This document shows, piece by piece, positions 1 through 9,659 of a stretch of DNA of 64,000 nt. The translations under genes and the position numbers were made by a program. The DNA comes from Calamus simplicifolius (lineage: Eukaryota > Streptophyta > Magnoliopsida > Arecales > Arecaceae). The notes below the pieces were generated by a model. It made no database searches. It saw nothing but the letters and a program-made list of their open reading frames with translations, and was not told the DNA's origin. The stretch covers positions 308,802 through 372,801 of the forward strand of contig UESW01004565.1 of NCBI GenBank assembly GCA_900491605.1, given 5' to 3'. Numbering within the stretch: position 1 is the first letter of the stretch; each line of letters begins with the position of its first letter.

Positions 1-1125
1 TCATGAATTTCAAATCATGCTTTTAAATTACACAAAGCACTATATGGTTTAAAACAAGCACCTAGAGCTTGGTATGATAGGTTAAGCAAATTTCTGATTG
101 AAAATAGTTTTTCTAGAGGAAATGTAGACAAAACCTTATTTTTGAAAAGAAAAGACAAAGACTTATTAGTAGTACAAATATTTGTAGATGATATTGTATT
201 CGGTGCTACTAACAATCTCTTGTGTCAAGAATTTGCTAAGTTAATGCAGGGTGAATTCAAAATGAGCATGATGGGAGAACTCAACTTCTTCCTAGGACTC
301 CAAATCAAGCAAAGCAAAGAAGGGATTTTCATCAACCAAACAAAGTACACAAAGGAAATACTCAAGAAGTTTGGAATGGAATCAATCAAACCCCTTGGAA
401 CACCTATGAGTCCTTCATGCAAATTGGACAAAGATGAAGACGGTAAGAAGTAGATCAAAAATACTATAGAGGTATGATCGGATCTCTACTTTACTTAACC
501 GCAAGTAGACCTGATATCATGTTTGCTGTTTGTTTATGTGCTAGATTTCAATCAGAACCTAAAGAATCTCACTTAATTGCTGTAAAAAGAATACTAAGAT
601 ATCTAAGTGGAACTAAAAATGTAGGATTATGGTATTCTAGAGATTCAACACTTAATTTATTGCATATTCTGATTCTGATTATGCTGGATGTAAACTAGAT
701 AGAAAAAGTACAAGTGGTGCATGTCAATTCTTAGGAAGTAACTTAATCTCTGGTTTAGCAAAAAGCAAAATTCGGTTGCATTATCTACTACTGAAGCAGA
801 ATATGTTGCAGCTGAAAGTTGCTGTGCTCAAATCCTTTGGATTAAGCGACAACTTGAAGATTATGGCATAACACTTGATAAAACTCCTATTAGATGTGAT
901 AATACAAGTGCAATCAATTTAACTAAGAATCCAATCCAACATTCAAGAACTAAACACATTGAAATTAGATATCACTTTATAAGAGAACATGTAGCTAACA
1001 ATGAAATTTGCCTTGATTATGTTAACACTGAAGAACAACTAGCTGACATATTTACAAAACCTTTGAGTGAAGAGAGATTTTGTTATCTTAGAGGTGAATT
1101 AGGGATTTGTGATCCTTTGGAATGA
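1..1125 (+). pseudogene. Copia pol: reverse transcriptase end and RNase H
   Basis: Encodes the C-terminal part of a Copia polyprotein, which copies element RNA into DNA and degrades the RNA strand. Visible motifs: ALYGLKQAPRAWY near base 40, the catalytic FVDDIVFG near 180-205, SRPDIMFAV near 505, the RNase H motifs KSTSGA near 705 and STTEAEYVA near 785, and the family-typical ending ADIFTKPL near 1050. The frame open to 453 ends at a stop. Reading shifts before the second block at 474-698 and again near 650-660 and 760, and a frame problem also exists at the extreme left around base 10-20. The last frame ends with TGA at 1123-1125. Clearly decayed. Confidence 0.9.
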
Positions 1126-1317
1126 TTTTGAAACCCCTAAGGAATGATTATCTAGATTCAATCAATTTCTGTGATTCCTTTCATGATTTTAAGGATAATT
1201 TATCTAGTCATTTGAGCAATTTGATTATCCATATTTCAAAGATTTTTTTAAAACTTATTGACTTTATTTCGACAAGTTTCAGATGTTTGAAACTCTCCTT
1301 TTTTCTTTGAAACTGTC

Positions 1318-1520
1318 AGTGGAGTCGACACCTTAATTTGAGGAGTCGACACCTCTTCTGTGTCGCTCTCAGTCTCTGACCTTGGAGCCGACACCCGCTT
1401 AAGCGAGCCGACTCCAGTTCGGCGCTAACTGTGTTAGCGACTTGGAGTCGACACCCGACTTTGCGGAGTCGACACCTGGTGGACCCAAATTGACTATATT
1501 AGGGCAGAGTCGACACCTTC
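1318..1520. repeat. Dispersed GGAGYCGACWCC motif cluster, internal copy
   Basis: A near-palindromic 12-base word of the form GGAG(T/C)CGAC(A/T)CC recurs about six times here, separated by unrelated 10-30 base spacers. The same word recurs about ten times in the 3' LTR at 3788-4190. It is not a head-to-tail tandem repeat. Function unknown. Confidence 0.7.
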
Positions 1521-1621
1521 TCGATTTTTATCTTCTCCAAACCCTCTCCAAATCTTCTCCAAAACCCTCCAAACCTTCTAAAGCCAAATACTCCTCAAAT
1601 CAACCATTCCCTAAGATTCCT

Positions 1622-2999
1622 ATGGCACCTAAGCGTAGGGGATCGGTCTTTGATGCTCCCGTGGCTACAAGGAAGCGTACGGCTCGGCGTCCCATCCGTG
1701 AACCTTCTCCAAGCGATGATTCCTCTTCAACTCCCTCAGATAATCCAAGCCCCTCCTCTCCATAGGTAGATACCTTGCTGGGCGAGTCATAACCATGGGT
1801 AGGAAAGTAGATTTTGATTTCTTTGAAGCCGAAGGTTTTGGGATCGGTAGACAGATTAAAGAACTCGGTTGGGATAAGGTTTGTTCTTTGGATGTTCCTA
1901 CTTATCCAGCTCTTGTTAAAGAATTTTACCTGAATTTATCTAGAGGAGATGGTGGAATTGTTAGTTCAGTAAGAGGAAAGAGAATTCATCTTACATTTCA
2001 AATTTTAGGAAATCTGTTAAGTATTCCTGTCACTGGATTTGTTGCAAACATTCACAGTGAGAGATCAGATGCTTTGTCAAGGATGTTAGGAAGAGATGTA
2101 ACTGAATTTGAAGAATTAGGGCAAACCAATTGCCACTTGAGCTTAGATTACTGCATAACATTTGTAGTAGGATCTTATTTCCCAAGACTGGCCGTTTGAG
2201 TATGTCTCAGAGCGAGACATTGTGGTCATGGATAGTATCTTGATGGGTCAGCCAATAAATCTTGCTGGAATGATGATATGGTATATGGCTGAGGCCGGGG
2301 CAAAAGGAGATCTTCTTGCCTTATGGGATGATCCTAACCATGGTTTTAGAAGTCAAGGAGTAGTTATTTCTGACAATGAGCCATCAAAGAACCTTAGACA
2401 CACAGATTACTACAGCTTAGCTACTGTGCACAGGATGGGATTTTGAAAGTAGATGGTAAATGGGAGAGAAAAGGTCATACTGGAGACAGGGTTACTGAGA
2501 CTAATGTGTCTGGCCCTTCTGAGGTAGGACCATCTATGAGACACAGCTCACCAGAGCCCAGTCAGAATGTACCTCCAGCTCACCTGTTCCTTCCACTTTT
2601 GGTCAGTCATCTATTGATTTTTTTGATATCCAGTTAGAACAACTTAGAAGTATTTTTGCTACTCACAAGGAAGAAATGAAATCTGAGCTAGATAGCCAAT
2701 TCATGAACCTGAGAGAGACCCTTTATTCTTTGGATGAAAGAATTGGTAAAATTGAATCTACACTTGGAGCCTCCGCAGAATCTTTAAGAATGATCTCAAG
2801 AATATTTTTGAAGAACTTAAAGATATTGGTGGAGATTCAGAGACCTACTCCAAATGCAATGCTGAGCTTCAGGACAAAATTATGACTGCATGTGGATTTG
2901 TTGATAGAAGACTAAAAGAATTTGTAAGAACTCAAAGTGAAGGAATGGAAAAAATAGTAGAAGAATTGCAAAGACTTCTTATAACTAATTTTTGATTAT
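1622..2999 (+). pseudogene. Extra ORF downstream of Copia pol (Transposase_32-like)
   Basis: An ATG at 1622 opens a basic, Ser/Pro-rich head (MAPKRRGSVFDAP...) that ends at a stop at 1763-1765. The frame resumes at 1795-2199 with GRKVDFDFFEAEGF and YPALVKEFYLNLS. These resemble the domain called putative plant transposon protein (Transposase_32), seen in extra ORFs of plant retroelements. Further pieces follow at 2222-2446 (SILMGQPINLAGMMIWYMAEA), then Pro/Ser-rich sequence and a predicted coiled coil at about 2640-2990. The parts lie in different frames, so this copy is broken. In SIRE-type elements this position is often called env-like; I see no convincing signal peptide or membrane span, so I do not call it env. 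Confidence 0.6.
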
Positions 3000-3607
3000 A
3001 TTGTAATGAAGTTCTTTGATGATGTTTAGTTTGATGTTGATTTACTTTTCATTAAAGTTTTGATGTAATGAGTTTGTTTGAAATTTTGATGTAATGAAGT
3101 TTCTTTTTGCAATATGATGTAATGTTTGACTTATGATATAATGAACTTATTTGATACTTAATGAATGTCATTTGATCTTTGAAGCATATATCAATTTTAT
3201 TTCACTTAAAACTTCTTAACCTTTTTGTTGATTACAAAAAAGGGGAGAAGTAATTGATAGTCGTATATGCATTGAAAGTTATAAAAGGGAAAAGCATTTA
3301 ATTGCATATTTGTAGATGCATTGGAACAAATAACTATTTAATTGGCATCTAATTAATTGCATATAGGGAGAAGTAATTGCCATATATGCATTGAAAGGAT
3401 GAATAGATGTTAAAATTGATATAACAGTTTAATTGGTATCAAATTAAAAGTTTACTGTTAAAAGGGAAGAATAGATGTTAAATTGAGTATCATAGGGGGA
3501 GCTACCTCATTCAGGGGAGCTTACCTGTGAGGAATAAATATTTAAGAAATTTGATTTGAAAATCTTATTGTTTAATCATGCATATACTCAATGTTTTTAT
3601 AATCATA
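3000..3607. other. AT-rich 3' untranslated spacer of Copia element
   Basis: No coding potential. It has direct short repeats (TGTAATGAAGTT, AATTGATAGT and AATTGCATAT variants) and a first AAAAAAGGGGAGAAG tract at 3235-3249. That tract resembles the terminal polypurine tract and may be a duplicated or upstream one. Confidence 0.5.
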
Positions 3608-3621
3608 AAAAAGGGGAAGAT
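3608..3621 (+). other. Polypurine tract of Copia element
   Basis: The purine run AAAAAGGGGAAGA directly precedes the LTR start TGTTGACCC. This is the expected site of plus-strand DNA priming. Confidence 0.8.
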
Positions 3622-5187
3622 TGTTGACCCAATTATTGATTTTGATGATTAATAAAAGACATGAGTATATTCATTTTGTTCTAATAGATTTAACAAGTGT
3701 TTCAGGATTAAAAATGTTTGATCAATCAAAAAGAATAAAGAAACATGTTTTGAATCAATGTTTTAAAAGAACTTTTCAAAGTTCAGAGCTTGGAGTCGAC
3801 ACCCAAATAGTCAGGAGCCGACCCCAAGGCGTATCAGAAGGTTTCTGGATTTTGGCACGGTCTGGAGTCGACACCCAGGGTTTCGGAGCCAACTCCAACC
3901 TGAGATACAGAGAAGTGCATTCTGTTTCAGTTTTGGAGCCGACACCTAGAATTCGGAAGCCGACACCTGAGATTTCGGGAGCCGACAATTGAGTTTTTGG
4001 AGCCGACTCTAACCTGAGAACATAGAGCGTATTTTATGGACTTTTCTGGAGCCGACACTTACAGTTTCTAGAGCTGACTCCCGAAAGCGACGAGCCGACA
4101 CTTACCTTTCTCGGAGCCGACTCCCCAACAACTTTTTCTTTACTATTTTTGAACACCCAACTTGGAGCCGACACCTAAAAGTTGGAGCCGACTCCAACCT
4201 GTTAGAAACGAATTTTTTATCTGTCAGAACGGACTTCAACGGTAAGATTTCTTTTCACCTAACCTCTAACAGCTATTTTCTTTGTGTGTAGAAGAATCTA
4301 TACATCTCACAACGGCTATTTTTTCTACCTAAACCTGAATTAAGAGATCTATATAAAGGAAAAAATTGTTTATTTGAAGAGAGAGCACATACAAAAAAAG
4401 AAGAAAAATCAAGAAAAATACTCTGTGAAAAAGAAAGAGAAATCAAGAGGAAAGGCTTAGAGCTCAAATCCATCATCCTCAGAAAGCTCAAAGAGAAATC
4501 CACAAGCTTCTCAAGTTCAAATCAAGATTATTTCCAACATTTGAAGAGAGAAAGAAAAAGCCCCAAATCCTCAACTTCTCAACTACAAATTTCAGTGAAG
4601 AATCTGAGCTGAGGCCCTGATTCAATCTTTCAAAGGAGAAGAGGAAAAGAAGAAAAGCATACATTCAAAGAGCTTCAATCAGGCTTCTCTTACCTTGCTT
4701 ATTTATTTACATATTTGCTCATTTAAAGGAGCTATTTTGTACTCTAAACTCTATTTTCCATTTGTGTTTGCTGATTCAATTAGGGGATTAAATTAGTGGA
4801 GGTAGTATACCTCGGTACAAGCTAAGGATAGCTTGTGGTTGGGTTGTGTGCTGGTAAGCCCGAAAAACCAGCTGGGTTCGTTGTGATCCCGGGGGAAACA
4901 ATAAGTTTTGAGTTGTGAGCTTGTAAAACAACTCAGCTGTAATCAAGTAGATTATAGTGTGGACCCAAGTGATACTTGGGAGTGGATGTAGGTGTTGGAT
5001 ACACTGAACCACTATAAAATCTTTTGTTTGTCGTGTTTTGACTCTCTCACTCTATCTCTTTATTTGTGCTTAGCATTCATCTTGCACTTAATCTCTTTTA
5101 ATTCAAAGCACATAGTTTCAAAAGGTTAAAATCTTAAGAACCCAATTCACCCCTCCCCCCCCTCTTGGGTTGCCATCTGGGCCAACA
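3622..5187 (+). repeat. 3' LTR of SIRE-like Copia element
   Basis: Begins TGTTGACCCA and ends TGGGCCAACA, an almost perfect terminal inverted repeat of the TG...CA type, giving 1566 bp. The U3 part holds the GGAGYCGACWCC motif cluster (3788-4190) and a TATA box at 4350. The end is pyrimidine-rich (a C run at 5149-5162). The partner LTR is outside the window. Confidence 0.88.
4350..4358 (+). promoter_or_regulatory. TATA box of Copia LTR
   Basis: TATATAAAG in a CTATATAAAGGA context, in the middle of the LTR where the U3/R border is expected. Predicted transcription start about 30 bases downstream. Confidence 0.65.
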
Positions 5188-6070
5188 AAAACCAAAGCCC
5201 CCTTTTGACTCGATTTGAAAGCAAGGTTTCTCTTTGAGTTGGCTTGAGACCAATTCGAATGTACAATGCCCCTTTGGTTCGATCAAAGCTTGATCTAGGA
5301 GCAAGGCTCCCTTTTGACTTGATCTAGGAATAAAGTTCTCCTTTGAGCTAACTCAAACTTGATTTGGGAGTACGACTTTCATTTGATTTGATTTAGGAAA
5401 GGGCTCCCCTTTCAATTGGCTTGGTCTTAATATGAAAGTATGACTCCCTTTTGGTTCAATCAGGCTTGATCTAAGAGAAAGACTCTCCTTCTACTTGATC
5501 TAATAATAGGACTTCCCTTTGAGAAAGCTCAAGCTCGATATGAGAATAGGGCTTCTCTTCGAGCTAGCTTGGGCTTAATTTGGAAGTATGACTCTCATTT
5601 GGTTTGATGAAGCTTGATCTGTGAGCACAGCTCCCCTTTGATTTGATCTATAAAAGCAGTTTTCTTTTGAGTTAACTTAAGTTCAATCTATGTGCAAGGC
5701 TTTCCTTTTACTTGATTTGGGAGCAAGGCTTCCCTTTCAGCTAGCTTAGGCTTGATCCAGATGCATAACTCCTTTTTAGCTCGATTAGGCTTAATTTAAG
5801 AGCAAAACTCTCCTTTGAGTTAGCTCAAGCTCGATTTATGAGCAAAGCTTTCTTTACTTTAATCCAAGATCAGGGCTTTCCTTTAAACTAGACCAAACTC
5901 GATCTGAGAGTACGACTCTTCTTTGGCTTGATCAAACTGGATATGAGAGCAAGGCTCCTTTTTGGTTTAATCTATGAGTAGAACTCCATTTTGAGCTTGA
6001 TAAGGTTTGATCTATCAATAGGCTCCCATTTTCCTTAGCTCAGCTCGAGCATGTTTGAGTTGATTTGAGT
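5188..6070 (+). repeat. Degenerate GAGCAAGGCTCC-type repeat array, forward orientation
   Basis: About 25 diverged copies of a roughly 33-35 base unit with the core (T)TGATCT-GGAGCAAGGCTCCC-TTTGA. The same unit appears reverse-complemented at 8110-9230 and at 43200-44290, so this block and 8110-9230 form a long imperfect inverted repeat around 6070-8110. Tat-type Gypsy elements carry comparable arrays after pol (see 29755-30600), so an old Tat relic is possible. No ORF. Confidence 0.6.
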
Positions 6071-6291
6071 CATCACATTAAAACATCATGAAGCCATAGT
6101 GAAGAAGGATACATCACTTATAAAATGAGTTAATTAGAGCCAAAATCTAAAATTTCTATATTTGGTCAATGACAAAAAAAGACAAGTAGAACCTATGATT
6201 TGAGTATCGAGTAAGACATCTTTGAGAAAACTACCAAATAGGTTGATTAGGGCACTAACCCAAAAAAAAAAAATTTAATTAGGGCTTGCAG
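6071..6291. other. Non-genic spacer
   Basis: AT-rich single-copy-looking sequence with an A11 run near 6262. Nothing recognisable. Confidence 0.4.
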
Positions 6292-6305
6292 TCCAGACAA
6301 TGAGT

Positions 6306-6480
6306 AACTCCGCTAAGGCTGGTCCCAAGCTCAGGTAAAGGAGGAGGGTTGTATTAGGTAGTTGACAGCTAGCATAAAACTATGTCAAATCCCTTAAAAT
6401 ATGAATCTACTAAAGAAGAAAGTAGATTCATATAGCCGATCCCATGTAGTTGGGAAAAGGCTTAGATGAGTTGAGTTGAG
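6306..6480 (+). mobile_element. Short retroposon with RTE-LINE 3' tail
   Basis: A 175-bp insertion flanked by perfect 14-bp direct repeats TCCAGACAATGAGT (6292-6305 and 6481-6494). It ends CCCATGTAGTTGGGAAAAGG followed by TTAGATGAGTTGAGTTGAG. The same 3' end, reverse-complemented, terminates the RTE LINE at 37896-38010. It is therefore either a severely 5'-truncated LINE or a SINE using the LINE's tail. Near 6400-6425 there is a small inverted repeat (GAATCTACT / AGTAGATTC). Confidence 0.82.
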
Positions 6481-6914
6481 TCCAGACAATGAGTCTAATC
6501 TAGTACACTAATTTAACCATTTAGTTCATCCAGCTGCACGTTCGATCAAAATTAATATATAAGTTTGAGTAGCTGGTATAAGTTACGCCACCTTTAGCAT
6601 CAATTAAGTTCTAATTGACATGAATCATATCAAATTCATCAATTGGGTTCAATTGAGAGCTAAATGCAATATTTCATATCAATGATGTATGTATTATTGT
6701 TATCATTATCCAACCACTAAATGGGTTAAAATCATCATAATGGGACCAAATCTAACACTTGGCTCTATTGGTATGCTCTATTGATACCAATTGAATCAAT
6801 TCAAATTTTAGGGTGATTATTAGTATGCTCGATTATAAATAATTGGGTCAAATTTAATCTTTGGACTCAGCCAACAAGCCTAATTACTAATGATTGTGTC
6901 AAATATAATATTCT

Positions 6915-7062
6915 AGCTCTGCCAAGGCCGATTCCAAATCCAGGTAAAGAAGAAGAATTGTGTTAGGTAGCTGACAGCTAGCATAAAACTCTGTCAGATC
7001 CTCTAAAAAGCCAACCCCATGTAGTTGAAAAAAGGCTTAGATGAGTTGAGTTGAGTTGATCT
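6915..7062 (+). mobile_element. Second short retroposon with RTE-LINE 3' tail
   Basis: About 148 bp closely matching the element at 6306-6480 (GGTAAAGAAGAAGAATTGTGT, GCTGACAGCTAGCATAAAAC, CCCATGTAGTTG) and ending in (TTGAG)n. It lacks the 25-bp stretch around the small hairpin of the first copy. No convincing target duplication was seen. Confidence 0.72.
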
Positions 7063-8109
7063 CAACCACACGGCTTAGATCTCAATCCTATTCCATTGAT
7101 AGGATCTAATTCCTTTATATTCAAGTTAATTCTGATAGCATGGTTTAGGTGCCCAACCTAATCCTACAGAACTAGACCTCATTAGATTATTGTTGAGTAG
7201 ATCAAATTTGATTTGCATGAGTTTAAGCCACATATAAACTGAGATCTTGAATACCTAATTTAGGACATAACATATGATCAAAGGAAAATAAAGCTTTGAC
7301 ATCCAATTTAGATGGTTGAGTTAGTTTAGGATACTAAATTAAAGTTTTGGTCCAAAAGAGTGTGAATTCAAACCCTACTTTTAACTAATTATTTTAGCAT
7401 TTTTAAGAACCCTCAAATTCAAATTTGAATGAATCCCCTTTAAAGAAGACCCCTAAATCATGACTAAACAAAGAAGATACGCATAAGTTCAAACAAGGAT
7501 ATATGCATAAGCCATAAAAAAAATTGCATACCAAAAAGAAAAAATCAAAACTCTTCAGCAATCTTAAATCATGGTGAAATAGGGATTTGTATAAGAGAGC
7601 ATAGCAAAAAAGCTTAGTCTCGCATCACACAATTCGGATTGGATTCTAGGCAATGCACGAAGTCTTTGCACATTGTTGTCCCTTGTTTTCTAAAGCATTC
7701 TCTATACTCTTTGCCATTTTGAGTATCGTCGCCTCGACTGGTGAAGAATCTAGTGATGCAAGCATACTTGAGCTGTGTTTTTGGTGGCCTGGTGCCACCA
7801 ATGATGGAGATTGGCTACTTTGATAGTTGGACGTCAAGCCTTATGCCTCTGGTGGCCTGAAGATAGGACCAAAGTTAGGTCTTCACCTCCCTCTCTACCA
7901 CCTTTGTTGGCATTTTCGATGGCTATGGTGACCCCAAGGCTTCCTACTTCGTTAACATCTGCCTCTTTCTCCACCTTCGAAAGCTTGCTTTAGAGCAAGA
8001 GAGGGTTTCAATGAAAATGATAAGGAAGGTGTTTGATGTGATAGGGGGAAGAGCCAAAGAGAGAGAGAAAAAAAAAAAGAAAAAAAAAAAGGATCTTAGA
8101 TCAACTAAA
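7063..8109. other. Non-genic spacer; left end of duplicated segment
   Basis: Mostly AT-rich. A short open frame on the minus strand at 7646-7837 (Ser/Gln-rich, no recognised domain) and one on plus at 7811-7993 overlap and look fortuitous. From about 7940 the sequence is homologous to 42970 onward, so the duplicated segment shared by both loci begins here. A purine-only run sits at 8036-8093. Confidence 0.45.
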
Positions 8110-9240
8110 TGAAGTGTTGTTGATCTATCTTCAGGAACCTCAGATTAGCTAAATGATGACCTTAACGTTTTCGTTTCAAGCCCTACTTTACTCAAAGAGG
8201 AGCCCTGCTTCGAAATCAAGGTTAAGCCAACTTAGAGAGGAGCTGTGCACCTAAAATCAATGTCAAGCCAACCTAGAGGAAAGCCTTGCACTTCGATCAA
8301 CATCAAGCTAACTTAAAGGAGGGCCTTACTCTCAGATTAAGGTCAAGCTAGCCTAGAGAGGAGCCTTGCTCCTAGATTGAGTCTATGCTAGTTCAAATGG
8401 GAGACCTACTTCTAGATCCAATCCTACATGCCTAAAAGAGAGCCCTACTATTAAATCGAGCCTATGCTGGTCCGAAGGGAAACCTTGCTTCTAGATCAAA
8501 CCTAAGCCAACCTAAAAGAAAGCCCTACTCCTAATTTAGCCCAAAAGAGAGCCCTATTCTAGACCAAGCCTAAATAGGTCTAAAAGGAAGCTTTACTCCT
8601 AGTCCAAGCTTAACTCAAATATATATAGATGGAAGCCTTGTTATAAGATCAAGATTGAGCAAGTTCAAAGAGAAGCCCTGCTATCAAATGAAGTCCAAGT
8701 CAAAAGAAAAATCCACTCCTAAATTAAGCCAAAGGAAAGCTCTACTCCTAGATCGAGCTAAAAAGGGATCCTACTAAAGAAAAGCCCTTTTCCTAGATCA
8801 AACTCAAAGGGAGTCTTACTCCTAAATCAAGCTAGAAGGGAGTTATGCTTTAAGATTAAATTAGATGGAGTCTGAGTTAAGTTCAACGAGGAGTCCTACT
8901 TCCAAATCAAGCCAGAAGGAGCCCTACTCCTAGGTCGAGCCAAAGAACAGCATGCTCTCGGATTGAGCTAAGTCAAGCTAAAGAAGAGTCATGCTTCTAA
9001 TTCAAGCCTCACTTGAACTAAAGAAGAGCCTGCTTCCAATTCAAGCCCAACTTGACTCAAAGAGGAGTCTTGCTCCTAATTCTAGCCTGATTCAAGCTAA
9101 AAGAAGCCATACTCTTTAATCAAATAAAAAAGAAGCCTTACTCTTAATTCAAAATAATGAACAGGCTTACTCCTAGCTCAAACTAAAAAGAAGTCATACT
9201 TCTAACTTAAGCCTTCTTGACAAAATAAGAGAAGGTATAA
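8110..9240 (-). repeat. Degenerate repeat array, reverse orientation (copy A)
   Basis: About 30 units with the core GAGCCCTACTCCTAGATCGAGCC, the reverse complement of the unit at 5188-6070. It aligns along its length with 43200-44290. It lies downstream of the 3' end of the membrane-protein pseudogene, which is on the minus strand. Confidence 0.65.
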
Positions 9241-9659
9241 ATACTCTAAGATATTATAGAGGCTACTTTTTATTTGAATTATATTTCTCTCCTAATTAGA
9301 GGAGGATAAAAATTTTTCTTTTATGTTAGTGAAATCTAGCTCAAATCAGATTATATTCCTAGCCAATACAGGTATAAACAAATACTACAAACATAATACA
9401 TTATATTTTGATGCTTTGAATAGATTATTCCATGGATCCTTGAGCTATATATTAATATGTGCATCTATATGGTTATGAAAGCTAAAATTAAGAGACTCCG
9501 GCCCTTCATCATGAGATGATCATCAATAGATTAGGATCATTTATTGAAACTCCACTAGAAGCCACTGTTACTCTCATGATGACTTGATAAAAATTTGCCA
9601 TGGCAAAAGGCCACAATAAATGCCTCTATAACTGAACTACCATTGGAACAAAGGCAGAA

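Larger units (their letters stand above)
1..5187 (+). mobile_element. SIRE-like Ty1/Copia LTR retrotransposon, 3' part
   Basis: The left edge cuts this element, so gag, protease, integrase and the 5' LTR lie outside. What remains, in order, is the end of reverse transcriptase, RNase H, an extra ORF downstream of pol, an AT-rich untranslated stretch, a polypurine tract and a complete 3' LTR. A long spacer with an extra ORF after pol is typical of the SIRE/Maximus lineage of Copia elements. The coding parts contain stops and frameshifts, so this copy is inactive. The target-site duplication cannot be checked because the 5' end is absent. Confidence 0.88.

Noticed and set aside
1622..2999. A retroviral-type envelope gene downstream of Copia pol
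   Set aside because: The domain resembles Transposase_32 with a coiled coil. No signal peptide, cleavage site or transmembrane anchor is visible.
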